A model generated the notes under the pieces. That model saw only the letters and a program-made list of their open reading frames with translations, was not told the origin of the DNA and searched no databases. Below, one piece after another: positions 26,801 through 34,798 of a stretch of DNA of 64,000 bases (positions are counted from its first letter, which is position 1; each line of letters starts with the position of its first letter). The DNA lies in assembly GCA_002600635.1 (NCBI GenBank), contig CP021371.1, forward strand, positions 2,979,001 through 3,043,000. The letters run 5' to 3'. Source of the stretch: Rhizobium sp. ACO-34A. Lineage in GTDB: Bacteria > Pseudomonadota > Alphaproteobacteria > Rhizobiales > Rhizobiaceae. The translations under genes were made by a program, and so were the position numbers.

Positions 26801-27307
26801 GACACGCTGCTCGGCCCGGAAATGCGCTCGACCGGCGAAGTCATCGGCCTCGACACCGATTACGCGCTGGCCTTCGCCAAGGCGCAGCTCGGCGCGGGCG
26901 TCGAACTTCCGCGCGATGGAACGGTCTTCGTTTCGGTCCGTGACGAGGACAAGGAGCGCGTGCTCCCGGCCATCAGCCTGCTTTCAAGCATCGGCTTCAA
27001 GGTTCTGGCCACCGGCGGCACTGCCCGTTTCCTCGCTGAAAAGGGTATCAAGGCTGAAAAGATCAACAAGGTTCTGGAAGGACGTCCGCATATCGAGGAC
27101 GCCATCCGCAACCGTCAGGTCCAGCTGGTCTTCAACACCACGGACGGCAACAAGGCAGTCTCCGACTCCAAGTCCCTGCGCCGCGCCGCCCTGATGCAGA
27201 AGGTGCCCTACTACACGACGATGGCCGGCGCGCTTGCCGCCGCACAGGCCATCGAGGCCCTGAAGAAGGGCCAGCTCGAAGTTCGCCCGCTGCAGAGCTA
27301 CTTCTGA
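23825..27307 (+). CDS. carB: Carbamoyl-phosphate synthase large subunit
   Basis: 1160 residues, the normal alphaproteobacterial length. It has two homologous ATP-grasp halves (about 1-555 and 556-940) and a C-terminal MGS-like allosteric domain (about 945-1160, with [15 protein letters not shown]). The start [17 protein letters not shown] is diagnostic. It makes carbamoyl phosphate from bicarbonate, two ATP and ammonia delivered by CarA. ATG 23825 was chosen by family; the frame reaches back to 23759 through the leader hairpin. A perfect 13-bp inverted repeat follows the stop. A long antisense frame is only a shadow. Confidence 0.98.
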   Translation: MPKRQDIKSILIIGAGPIVIGQACEFDYSGTQACKALKEEGYRVILVNSNPATIMTDPNLADATYVEPITPEVVAKIIAKERPDALLPTMGGQTALNTALSLKRMGVLDRYNVEMIGAKPEAIDKAEDRALFREAMAKIGLETPRSMLANATEIKDADRKKHEAARNEVKAKLSGAELDKALDELENQWNLGETDRKQRYISHAMAIAAQALDTVGLPAIIRPSFTMGGTGGGIAYNRSEFFEIVGYGLDASPTTEVLVEESVLGWKEYEMEVVRDKADNCIIICSIENIDPMGVHTGDSITVAPALTLTDKEYQIMRNASIAVLREIGVETGGSNVQFAVNPKDGRLVVIEMNPRVSRSSALASKATGFPIAKIAAKLAIGYTLDELENDITGGATPASFEPSIDYVVTKIPRFAFEKFPGASPVLTTAMKSVGEVMAIGRTFAESLQKALRGLETGLTGLDEIEIPGLGEGDDHNAIRAAIGTPTPDRLRQVAQALRLGMSETEVHESCKIDPWFIAQFKAIVDMEARIREHGLPTDAENLRMLKSMGFSDARLASLTHKRPKEVAELRNTLNVRPVYKRIDTCAAEFASPTAYMYSTYETPFVGAARSEAQISDRKKVVILGGGPNRIGQGIEFDYCCCHAAFALKDAGYEAIMVNCNPETVSTDYDTSDRLYFEPLTAEDVIEIMRAEQEKGELVGVIVQFGGQTPLKLAEALEKNGIPILGTAPDMIDLAEDRDRFQKLLMKLDLNQPNNGIAYSVEQARLVASEIGFPLVVRPSYVLGGRAMQIIHNESMLQTYLLDTVPELVPEDIKQRYPNDKTGQINTLLGKNPLLFDSYLTNAIEVDVDALCDGKDVFVSGIMEHIEEAGIHSGDSACSLPVHSLSDEIVDALERQTVALAKALNVGGLMNVQYAIKDGVIYILEVNPRASRTVPFVAKTVGAPIAKIAARVMAGEKLDAAISAYGAKPDPRKLKHIAVKEAVFPFARFPGVDTLLGPEMRSTGEVIGLDTDYALAFAKAQLGAGVELPRDGTVFVSVRDEDKERVLPAISLLSSIGFKVLATGGTARFLAEKGIKAEKINKVLEGRPHIEDAIRNRQVQLVFNTTDGNKAVSDSKSLRRAALMQKVPYYTTMAGALAAAQAIEALKKGQLEVRPLQSYF

Positions 27308-27314
27308 AAATCAT

Positions 27315-27353
27315 ATGGGTCGGATGAGACGATCATCCGACCCATCATCATTT
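27315..27353 (+). terminator. Hairpin after carB
   Basis: Perfect 13-bp stem ATGGGTCGGATGA / TCATCCGACCCAT around loop GACGA, starting 8 bases after the carB stop. The following sequence has only short T runs, so termination efficiency is uncertain. Confidence 0.65.
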
Positions 27354-27414
27354 GACATTTGTCTATTAGCCCGGAGAAGGCGATTATCCCCACTCAAGTC
27401 GGGGAGGACTTCTC

Positions 27415-28950
27415 ATGAAAAACGAGACTGATACCGTCGCCGTCGCGGGACGGCGCGAATGGATCGGGCTCTATATCCTTTCCATTGCCTGCCTGATCTA
27501 TTCCATGGATCTGTCCGTGCTGTTCCTGGCAATGCCGGCGATCACCACCGATCTCGATCCCTCGGCTGCCGAACTTCTCTGGATCAACGATATCTACGGC
27601 TTCATGGTCGCCGGCTTCCTCGTCACCATGGGTACACTTGGCGACCGCATCGGCCGCCGCAAGGTTCTCCTGATCGGTGCCGCCGCCTTCGGTGTGGCCT
27701 CCGTTTTCGCTGCCTTCTCGACATCGGCCCAGATGCTGATTGCCGCCCGGGCCTGTCTCGGCATTGCCGGCGCGACCATCGCCCCATCGACGCTGTCGCT
27801 GGTGGTCAACCTCTTCTCGGACGAGAAGGAACGTAACCGGGCGATCGGTGTCTGGGGTACGGCCTTTGCCCTTGGCGGCCTGATCGGACCATTGATCGGC
27901 GGCATCCTGCTCCAGTATTTCCACTGGGGTTCCGTCTTCCTCATCAATGTCCCCATCATGCTGGCGCTCATCGTCGCCGCCCCCTTCCTGCTGCCGGAAT
28001 ATCGCGGCGACGGTGCCGGGCGGCTGGACCTGCCTAGTGTCGGACTGTCGCTCGCCACCGTCCTGCCGATCATCTACGGCTTCAAGAAGATCGCGACAGA
28101 TGGGATGAATCCCGTCTATCTCGTTCCCATAGCATCCGGGCTGGTTTTCGGCGTGCTGTTCGTCCGGCGTCAGTGCAGTCTTGCCGATCCGCTGATCGAC
28201 CTCTCCCTGTTCAGGATACCCGCCTTCCTCGCATCGCTGCTGGTCAACCTCTCCGGCGTCTTCTTCGTCTTCGGCATTTTCCTGTTCCAGAACCAGTATC
28301 TGCAACTGGTGATCGGCCTGACGCCGCTCGAAGCCGCACTCTGGTCCGGTCTGCCCGGCCTCGTCTTCACCGTGATGTCGCTGCAGGCCTATCGGATCAC
28401 CAACCGCCTCGGCCCGGTGAAGACAGTGCTGATCGGCTTGCTGGTCAACGCCGTCGGTGCCGCCGTCATGGCCGTTGCCGCCTATTACGAGAGCCTGTTC
28501 GGCGTGCTCGGCGCGAGCGCCCTGATTGCGCTGGGCTTCGTTCCGGTCATTCTGACGACAACCGGCCTGATCGTCGGCTCCGCGCCGCCGGAACGCGCGG
28601 GTGCCGCCTCGGCCATCTCGGAGACCAGTGCCGAGTTCGGAGGAGCGCTCGGCGTCGCCCTGCTCGGCAGCTTCGGCAGCGTCATCTATCGCATCGCCAT
28701 GAATGGCGCCGACTTCGATGGTCTGCCGGCCGACATGGTGGAGGCGAGCCGCTCGACGCTCGCGGCCGCGGTCGATGCCGCCCGCACTCTCGGTGGACCG
28801 GCTCCATGGCTGGATCTTGCTCGCAGCAGCTTCTCCATCGGCTTTGCCGCATCCTGTGCAGCCGCGACAGTGGCGCTTATCCTGCTCGCCATCGTCGCCC
28901 GCCGGGTCTACAGCCTCAACCCCGTGACGGAGAGCGCGCCGGCGCACTGA
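27415..28950 (+). CDS. MFS efflux transporter, DHA2 family (14 TM)
   Basis: 511 residues with about fourteen hydrophobic segments. The start has the DHA2 pattern (M-D-L-S-V-L-F-L-A-M-P-A-I), and motif A between TM2 and TM3 reads G-T-L-G-D-R-I-G-R-R-K. Closest by layout to QacA/SmvA-type proton-coupled exporters of cationic compounds; the substrate is not known. Strong ribosome site GGGGAGG 7 bases before ATG 27415. It is followed 90 bases later, on the same strand, by the DUF2235 gene. Two-gene linkage is possible, but the functional relation is unclear. Confidence 0.9.
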   Translation: MKNETDTVAVAGRREWIGLYILSIACLIYSMDLSVLFLAMPAITTDLDPSAAELLWINDIYGFMVAGFLVTMGTLGDRIGRRKVLLIGAAAFGVASVFAAFSTSAQMLIAARACLGIAGATIAPSTLSLVVNLFSDEKERNRAIGVWGTAFALGGLIGPLIGGILLQYFHWGSVFLINVPIMLALIVAAPFLLPEYRGDGAGRLDLPSVGLSLATVLPIIYGFKKIATDGMNPVYLVPIASGLVFGVLFVRRQCSLADPLIDLSLFRIPAFLASLLVNLSGVFFVFGIFLFQNQYLQLVIGLTPLEAALWSGLPGLVFTVMSLQAYRITNRLGPVKTVLIGLLVNAVGAAVMAVAAYYESLFGVLGASALIALGFVPVILTTTGLIVGSAPPERAGAASAISETSAEFGGALGVALLGSFGSVIYRIAMNGADFDGLPADMVEASRSTLAAAVDAARTLGGPAPWLDLARSSFSIGFAASCAAATVALILLAIVARRVYSLNPVTESAPAH

Positions 28951-29040
28951 GATGGAAGACGAACCCTCTACGGCAACCGAAAATTGCAGCACAAAGCCAA
29001 GTCTGCTATCGTCCCGGCAAAGCGGTGGGGAGCGCGCGGC

Positions 29041-30282
29041 ATGGGCAAGAACATTGTTCTTCTCTTCGACGGCACATCGAACGAGATCGTAGCGGACCGC
29101 ACCAATATCCTGCGCCTGTTCGGCACCTTGAGACGAACCGACCAGCAACTCGTCTACTACGATCCCGGTGTTGGAACCTTCGGTGCCGATGAATCCTGGT
29201 CGCAGGTTTGGCGCAAGGCGGTGGAAGTCTGGGGGCTTGCCACTGGCTGGGGCATGGATTCCAACATCAAGCAGGCCTATCGCTTCATCGTCGAGAACTA
29301 CGAGGCGGCACCGCGTGACAGTGACGGCAAGAAGATCGGCGAGGACGACCGCATCTACATTTTCGGTTTCAGCCGAGGCGCCTATACCGCCCGAGTGCTG
29401 GCGGGCTTTATTCACGCGCTTGGCCTGATCCGCCGCGAGCACCTCAATCTCGTCGACTACGCCTATCGCACCTACAAGGGCATACCCGATCACCAGACGC
29501 GTGCCCGCGCAACACCCGCGCCGGAAGGCAGCGCCGCGCCATCGGCCTTCGCTGCCATGCGCCTCTACGAACGGACGCTGAAAGGCATTCGTCCCACGAT
29601 AGAACTGCTGGGACTTTTCGACACCGTCGCCTCCGTGATCGAGCCCGGCAAGGTCGGCATCCAGTTCAAGACGCACCCCTTCACCAACCGCAACCCGAGT
29701 GTGCGCCATGTCCGCCACGCGGTCGCCATCGATGAACGGCGCACAATGTTCCGGCCGGAACTGTGGCCCTCCGACCAACCCTTCTGGGGCGGTCCTTTCC
29801 GGCCGCCGGCAGATCGCGCCGTGGAACCACAGGACGTCAAGGAGGTCTGGTTCACCGGCGTCCATGGCGATATCGGCGGCGGCTATCCGGAAAAGCAGAG
29901 CGCACTCATCAAGCTGCCGCTTGCCTGGATGATCCGGGAAACGAAGGCGATGGGCCTCGACTATTCCACCCGTACGGTCAACGAGGTAGTACTCGGCAAG
30001 AATCCCGAAAAGGACTACGTCGCTCCGGACCCGATGGCGGAGCCGCACGATTCGATGAACCTCGCCTGGCGTCTCGTCGAATTCATTCCGCGCAAGGTCC
30101 CGCCGTCGTCCTGGCGGCATGACGGCAAGGGCGGCGGCATCTATCTCCCGAAATCCGATCCGCGCTTCATCCCCGAAGATGCGCTTGTCCACATATCGGT
30201 GGAGGAGCGCTTGAACGGCTCACCAGCCGGCGGCCCTTACACCCCCCGGAACCTGCCGCTTCGCTATCGCACCGAACCCTGA
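29041..30282 (+). CDS. DUF2235 alpha/beta-hydrolase (Tle1-like fold)
   Basis: 413 residues. It starts N-I-V-L-L-F-D-G-T-S-N-E (the DUF2235 opening) and has the nucleophile elbow G-F-S-R-G-A with S111. Conserved acidic/His residues follow in L-F-D-T-V-A-S-V and T-G-V-H-G-D-I-G-G-G-Y. DUF2235 includes type VI secretion phospholipase effectors, but this copy has no VgrG, PAAR or immunity neighbour and no signal peptide, so it is more likely a cytoplasmic lipase/esterase of unknown substrate. Start ATG 29041 is preceded by GTGGGGAGC. A GC-rich hairpin (30313-30338) follows without a T run. Confidence 0.82.
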   Translation: MGKNIVLLFDGTSNEIVADRTNILRLFGTLRRTDQQLVYYDPGVGTFGADESWSQVWRKAVEVWGLATGWGMDSNIKQAYRFIVENYEAAPRDSDGKKIGEDDRIYIFGFSRGAYTARVLAGFIHALGLIRREHLNLVDYAYRTYKGIPDHQTRARATPAPEGSAAPSAFAAMRLYERTLKGIRPTIELLGLFDTVASVIEPGKVGIQFKTHPFTNRNPSVRHVRHAVAIDERRTMFRPELWPSDQPFWGGPFRPPADRAVEPQDVKEVWFTGVHGDIGGGYPEKQSALIKLPLAWMIRETKAMGLDYSTRTVNEVVLGKNPEKDYVAPDPMAEPHDSMNLAWRLVEFIPRKVPPSSWRHDGKGGGIYLPKSDPRFIPEDALVHISVEERLNGSPAGGPYTPRNLPLRYRTEP

Positions 30283-30377
30283 AGGCCTTGCGTTGCACGC
30301 TATGGGAAACATGGGCAGGGCGCCGTCAAGCCCTGCCCTCCAACATAAACCTCTGGAACTTTCCGTCTTCTATCTGT

Positions 30378-30464
30378 TATAGTCCCGCTTAACGTTGATT
30401 TGAGACATGGTTCCGCAGCTTTGCTGCGGAGCCTGTTTTTCTTTTGTGTCCGCCCTTGCGGACA
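30378..30464 (+). promoter_or_regulatory. greA leader: promoter, terminator-like hairpin and a second stem-loop
   Basis: A -10-like TATAGT (30378-30383) is followed by an 11-bp hairpin, GGTTCCGCAGC (30409-30419) / GCTGCGGAGCC (30423-30433), and then TGTTTTTCTTTT, a textbook intrinsic terminator. A second stem, TGTCCGC / GCGGACA (30447-30464), sits just upstream of the greA ribosome site. E. coli greA also has a terminator in its leader that yields the GraL RNA; the parallel is by arrangement, not by sequence. Confidence 0.6.
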
Positions 30465-30485
30465 TGGAAAGTTGAGGAAGACGAA

Positions 30486-30962
30486 ATGGTTGAAAAGGTC
30501 CCGATGACGCAGAACGGTTACGTCAAGCTGCAGGAGGAGCTGCGCTGGCGTCAACAGGAGGAGCGCCCGCGCATCATCGACGCGATTGCAGAAGCGCGCG
30601 CCCATGGCGACCTTTCCGAAAACGCCGAATATCACGCCGCCAAGGAAGCCCAGAGCCACAACGAAGGCCGCGTCGGCGAGCTTGAAGATCTGATTGCCCG
30701 CGCCGAGGTCATCGACCTCTCCAAGATGTCCGGTTCCAAGATCAAGTTCGGCGCGACCGTCAAGCTGGTCGACGAGGATACGGAAGAAGAGAAAACCTAC
30801 CAGATCGTCGGCGATCAGGAAGCCGACGTGAAGGCCGGCCGCATCTCGATCTCCTCGCCGATCGCCCGCGCGCTCATCGGCAAGGAAGTCGGCGACAACA
30901 TCGAAGTCGTCGCTCCCGGCGGTTCCAAAGCCTACGAAATCCTCTCCGTCGCCTGGGGCTGA
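30486..30962 (+). CDS. greA: Transcription elongation factor GreA
   Basis: 158 residues, the standard length. The N-terminal coiled coil (about 10-75) includes [14 protein letters not shown], which carries the acidic tip that enters the polymerase secondary channel. The C-terminal FKBP-like domain has [14 protein letters not shown]. It rescues backtracked RNA polymerase by stimulating RNA cleavage. ATG 30486 follows GAGGAAG. Its leader holds a terminator-like hairpin, suggesting conditional expression. The next gene, lpsB, starts 21 bases after the stop, a conserved neighbourhood in rhizobia. Confidence 0.97.
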   Translation: MVEKVPMTQNGYVKLQEELRWRQQEERPRIIDAIAEARAHGDLSENAEYHAAKEAQSHNEGRVGELEDLIARAEVIDLSKMSGSKIKFGATVKLVDEDTEEEKTYQIVGDQEADVKAGRISISSPIARALIGKEVGDNIEVVAPGGSKAYEILSVAWG

Positions 30963-30983
30963 CGCAGAACCGGAAGGCCTCCC

Positions 30984-32063
30984 TTGCTTTCACTTGCCGA
31001 CATCACGGTGATCGCGCCGCATTTCAAGCGGCGCCTCTCCGGTGTAACCTCGACCGTGATCCAGCTCGTGCCGGCGCAACGCCGCCATGGTCGCGGCATC
31101 GTTACCCTCGGGCCCGGCCTTCCCGATCATCTTCCCAAGATGAAATGGCGGCAATTGCCTGCCCTCTGGAGCGCGCCGAAAGGCGCGCCCGCCCAAACCC
31201 GCCCCGTTCGCATCTGGCATGCCCGGCGCAACAACGAGATGCTGTTCGGCATCTTCCTGCGCGATGTCCTGCGCATGCCTCTGAAGCTGCTCTTCACCTC
31301 CGCTGCGCAACGCCGTCACACCGGCTACACCCGCTGGCTGATCTCGAAGATGGATGCCGTCGTCGCGACCAGCGCCCGCTCCGGCTCCTTCCTCAAGGTA
31401 CCGCATACCGTCATTCTCCATGGCGTGGACACCGAGCTTTTCCATCCCGGTGAAGAAACATCTGATACCATCGCCGCAACCGGACTGCCGGGACGCCATC
31501 TCGTCGGCTGCTTCGGCCGTGTTCGTCACCAGAAGGGCACGGACCTTTTCGTCCGCGCGATGATCGAACTCCTGCCGGAATTTCCCGATTGGACCGCCGT
31601 CATCAGTGGCCGCGTCACCTCCGAGCATCAGGGCTTCGCCGACAAGCTGAAGGCGGATATCGCCGCTGCCGGTCTTTCATCGCGCATTGTCTTTCTCGGC
31701 GAAGTCGACGACATCAAGCCCTGGTATCGCCGACTTTCTCTTTACGTTGCCCCTTCCCGCAACGAAGGCTTCGGCCTGACACCTCTCGAATCCATGGCAT
31801 CCGGCACCGCAGCCGTGACCAGCGACGCTGGTGCCTATGCGGAAATGATCGTCGAGAACGTCACCGGCAAGGTCGTACCCGCCGGAAACTACGAGGCGCT
31901 GCGCGACGCGATCCGCGTTTATCTCGTCTCACCCGCCGCGACAGAGCAAGCGGGCCGCGTCAGCCGCGAGCACGTGCTCGATAATTTCGCGCTCGAAAAC
32001 GAGGTGCGTGGACTGGAGAAGGTTTACGACCGACTTCTCGGGCACGACAAGGCGACCGCATGA
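30984..32063 (+). CDS. lpsB: LPS core mannosyltransferase, LpcC/LpsB type (GT4)
   Basis: 359 residues, GT-B fold. The N-terminal block V-I-A-P-H-F-K-R-R-L-S-G-V-T-S-T is characteristic of rhizobial LpsB/LpcC. The C-terminal GT4 signature includes F-G-R-V-R-H-Q-K-G-T-D-L-F and P-S-R-N-E-G-F-G-L-T-P-L-E-S-M-A. These enzymes add mannose from a GDP-sugar to Kdo in the LPS inner core; mutants in other rhizobia are affected in host infection. Start is a TTG at 30984 with GGAAGG 6 bases upstream. Position directly after greA matches the Sinorhizobium lpsB locus, supporting the symbol. It overlaps the next gene by ATGA. Confidence 0.85.
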   Translation: MLSLADITVIAPHFKRRLSGVTSTVIQLVPAQRRHGRGIVTLGPGLPDHLPKMKWRQLPALWSAPKGAPAQTRPVRIWHARRNNEMLFGIFLRDVLRMPLKLLFTSAAQRRHTGYTRWLISKMDAVVATSARSGSFLKVPHTVILHGVDTELFHPGEETSDTIAATGLPGRHLVGCFGRVRHQKGTDLFVRAMIELLPEFPDWTAVISGRVTSEHQGFADKLKADIAAAGLSSRIVFLGEVDDIKPWYRRLSLYVAPSRNEGFGLTPLESMASGTAAVTSDAGAYAEMIVENVTGKVVPAGNYEALRDAIRVYLVSPAATEQAGRVSREHVLDNFALENEVRGLEKVYDRLLGHDKATA

Positions 32064-33289
32064 GCAAGGTAAAGTTCATCGGTCACAGCAAGCATCTCAA
32101 AGGCATCCGCAAGGCCTCCGACGGCAGCCTTGAACTGGTTCCGCTGAAACTTGTCGACACGATCCGCGAACTCGTGCGCCGCAAGGGGTTCGGCGGCCTT
32201 CTGGCAACCATTGCCGGTCGCGACGAATTTGTCGATCTCAGGCCTGTTGTCGAGCGTAACCTGATCCGCCGGCGCATCCGTTTCGGCTGGTTCTATTCGA
32301 ACCCGCTGGTCGCCGCCATCTACCGGGCCATGGTGCTGCCTCGCGCCCGCATCCCAGCTGCGCTGCTCAAGCTCTGTTTCGACGAACACCCGGAAGCCCG
32401 GGCATTGGTCTTCAACGGCTTCCTGATGCCGGATGCGTTGACGCTCGAGGTCAGCAAGGCGCTTGGCCGCGAACGGCTGGTCATGGAGCTCGGCTTCTTC
32501 CCGAAGATGCTGCAGTATGACCGCAAGGGCATCAACTACGACAGCACCCTTCCCCGCGATCCCGCCTTCTACCGCTTGGTGGATGATCGGGTCGGCAAGG
32601 AAATGCCGGCGGACCTCGTGCGCCGCCAGAGCAAGCAGAAGGGTTCCGAGACCGCCTCCCTGCCGTCATCCTATGTCTTCGTACCCTTCCAGGTGCCGAG
32701 CGACATGCAGGTGCTCGCCCATTCGCCCTGGATCAGGGACATGGTGCATTTCTACGAGGTGATTGCCCGCCTCGCCGACCGCCAGCCAAATGTGCACTTC
32801 GTCATCAAGGAACATCCGAGCTTTCCGCTGTCGATCCGCGGCCACGTCAAGCCGCACAGCCGCATCCATTTCGCCAATCACAACGAGACCCGAAGCCTGA
32901 TCGAAGGTGCCGACGCCGTCATCGTGATGAATTCGACCGTCGGCCTCGAGAGCCTGTTCCTCGGCAAGAAGGTCATCACCATCGGCAACGCGCCCTACAA
33001 TATCGACGGCCTCGTGCTGCATGCCGGCAATGATGATGAACTGGCCGCCGCTTTTCAGGCGCTGAAAAACTGGGAACCCGACGCCGACCTTCGCACGACC
33101 GTCATAAGGTACATCTACAACGTCTTCCTGCTCAGGGGCGATCGCAACAATGCGGACGCGGCCATGATGGAGGCTCTTCGCCAGCGCGCCGAGGGAACCG
33201 ACCAGCACAGCCTTTTCCTGAAAGAATTTGCCGAACGTTCGGGTCATGAAGACCGAACGGAGAGACAACCGGTCAGGGAAGGCCCGTAG
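32060..33289 (+). CDS. Capsule/LPS biosynthesis protein (Capsule_synth, KpsS/LipB-like)
   Basis: 409 residues. The second half carries motifs of the Capsule_synth family: F-V-I-K-E-H-P-S-F (about 254-262), a downstream T-R-S-L-I-E-G-A-D-A-V-I-V-M-N and S-T-V-G-L-E-S-L-F-L-G-K-K-V. This family includes KpsS/KpsC proteins that add Kdo to phospholipid in capsule assembly. Here it probably adds or processes a sugar in LPS core or capsule. The start overlaps the lpsB stop (ATGA), so it is translationally coupled. Cytoplasmic or membrane-associated. The exact acceptor cannot be inferred. Confidence 0.75.
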   Translation: MSKVKFIGHSKHLKGIRKASDGSLELVPLKLVDTIRELVRRKGFGGLLATIAGRDEFVDLRPVVERNLIRRRIRFGWFYSNPLVAAIYRAMVLPRARIPAALLKLCFDEHPEARALVFNGFLMPDALTLEVSKALGRERLVMELGFFPKMLQYDRKGINYDSTLPRDPAFYRLVDDRVGKEMPADLVRRQSKQKGSETASLPSSYVFVPFQVPSDMQVLAHSPWIRDMVHFYEVIARLADRQPNVHFVIKEHPSFPLSIRGHVKPHSRIHFANHNETRSLIEGADAVIVMNSTVGLESLFLGKKVITIGNAPYNIDGLVLHAGNDDELAAAFQALKNWEPDADLRTTVIRYIYNVFLLRGDRNNADAAMMEALRQRAEGTDQHSLFLKEFAERSGHEDRTERQPVREGP

Positions 33290-33294
33290 CGACG

Positions 33295-34185
33295 ATGAAT
33301 ATGCAAACCACGCTCACCCCTCCGGTCAATGTGGTTTGTATGAAATGGGGAACCCTCTACGGCCCCGAATACGTCAACAACCTGAAACGCGGCGTCGCCC
33401 GCCACCTCCGCCGTCCTCATCGTTTCGTCTGTTTCACCGACGATGTCACCGGACTCGATGCCGGCATCGAGACATTCCCCCTGCCTGAACTGGACCTGCC
33501 TGCCGGCCATGGCGACCGGCGCTGGCGCAAGCTCGCCCTCTTCCGCCGCGATCTCGCCGACCTTCAGGGCACCACGCTGTTTCTCGACCTCGATCTGGTC
33601 ATCATGACCGATCTCGAACCGTTCTTCACGCATCCCGGAACATTCCTCATCATCCGGGACGACGATCTCTTCCGCGCCAAGCCGCTTCGCCGTATCAATC
33701 CGGCCCGCGACCGCTTCCTGCATTCGGTCGGCAACAGCTCCGTCTTCCGCTACGAGATCGGCGCGCACAGCTACATCCTCGACGCCTATCTGGCGGACCC
33801 TGCCAAGGCCATGGCGAATTACGAGATTTCCCAGCAGTTCCAGAGCGCCCAGCTCGCCGCCCACGGCCATCTGCAATACTGGCCGCGCGAATGGTGCGTG
33901 AGCTTCAAGAACGCCTGCGTTCCGCGCAATCTGGCCAGCTACATCTGGGATCCGGTCCCCCCGGAAGGCGCGAAAATGGTGGTTTTCGCCGGCCAGCCGA
34001 AGATGGGCGAAGTCCTCGCCGGTGGCGGGCACAAATGGTATCGCAGGATCGGCAAGGTCGACTGGCTGCACGATGCCTGGTACGGCAACGGCCAGATGGC
34101 TTCAGATCTCCAGAAGGGGCACCTTCTTGACCTGACGGATCGTCAGCATGGTCCGCACGGTATGGACGTGCTCGTTGGCGGTTAG
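33295..34185 (+). CDS. Putative glycosyltransferase (GT-A fold, DxD motif)
   Basis: 296 residues. It opens N-V-V-C-M-K-W-G-T-L-Y-G-P-E-Y-V, seen in rhizobial glycosyltransferases of unassigned linkage. The D-x-D sugar-nucleotide/metal motif is in T-L-F-L-D-L-D-L-V-I-M-T-D (about 94-106). It follows the capsule-type gene by 5 bases, making lpsB + two genes one operon. The 3' end overlaps the convergent lrp gene by 84 bases, and the last 28 residues look unlike a protein core, suggesting that an ancestral stop was lost. No signal peptide; likely cytoplasmic, LPS or surface polysaccharide assembly. Confidence 0.75.
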   Translation: MNMQTTLTPPVNVVCMKWGTLYGPEYVNNLKRGVARHLRRPHRFVCFTDDVTGLDAGIETFPLPELDLPAGHGDRRWRKLALFRRDLADLQGTTLFLDLDLVIMTDLEPFFTHPGTFLIIRDDDLFRAKPLRRINPARDRFLHSVGNSSVFRYEIGAHSYILDAYLADPAKAMANYEISQQFQSAQLAAHGHLQYWPREWCVSFKNACVPRNLASYIWDPVPPEGAKMVVFAGQPKMGEVLAGGGHKWYRRIGKVDWLHDAWYGNGQMASDLQKGHLLDLTDRQHGPHGMDVLVGG

Positions 34186-34569
34186 CACCTCGATCACGAA
34201 GTCCTGAAAGCGGGTCAGGTTTTCCGCAACACAGTGCAGCAGGAAATCGCTGTCACCATTGACCATCCATGCCTGACGCACCATCGACCATCCCTCGGTG
34301 GCGGCGGCAAATGCCTTGAGATTGGCCTCAGACTGGTGTTTCAGGCCGATCATGCAGAAGGCGACGAGGTCGAAACCGAGCTTTGGCGCGCTCAACATCG
34401 CGTGATAGCCCTCGATGATACCGCTCTCCTCGAGCTTGCGCACGCGCCGGAGACAGGGCGGCGCAGAAATGCCGACCCTCTCGGAAAGCTCCACATTGGT
34501 CATCCTCCCGTCCCGTTGCAGTTCGCGCAGGATTCGAAGATCGATTGCGTCCAACTCGGCTCTCAGCAC
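34102..34569 (-). CDS. lrp: Lrp/AsnC family regulator
   Basis: 155 residues. The N-terminal HTH has L-R-I-L-R-E-L-Q-R-D-G-R-M-T-N and V-G-I-S-A-P-P-C-L-R-R-V, followed by an RAM/AsnC ligand-binding domain ending T-I-R-Q-V-K-K-V-P-L. These regulators respond to leucine or other amino acids. It is next to trxB and downstream of the lps genes, the conserved rhizobial order. Translation starts at a GTG at 34569 with AAAGG 8 bases upstream. Its 3' 84 bases overlap the convergent glycosyltransferase gene. Divergent from trxB with a 229-base gap that may hold its own binding sites. Confidence 0.93.
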   Translation of the reverse strand: MLRAELDAIDLRILRELQRDGRMTNVELSERVGISAPPCLRRVRKLEESGIIEGYHAMLSAPKLGFDLVAFCMIGLKHQSEANLKAFAAATEGWSMVRQAWMVNGDSDFLLHCVAENLTRFQDFVIEVLTANEHVHTVRTMLTIRQVKKVPLLEI

Positions 34570-34798
34570 GGGGATGGCCTTTCATGATTTGCAGATGGGC
34601 ATTTTCTAGCCGAACCCGTGGAATACGCAAGAATCTGGCTGCATTGAGAACAAAAATTACCATGCGACGCATTGCCTTGTTGGTATTGCAAGGCTGACCT
34701 TGAATAAATGCATGGATCAATCATAAATGAGCCTACAAAGAAGTGGCACGCGAGCTTATATCGCACCCTCCCCCTGGCCGCTTTGAAAGGAATTACCC

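Noticed and set aside
27394..30192. 932-residue open frame antisense to the MFS and DUF2235 genes
   Set aside because: It spans two real genes and their gap on the opposite strand, has biased Gly/Asp/Arg composition and no start context. Both sense products are recognisable.
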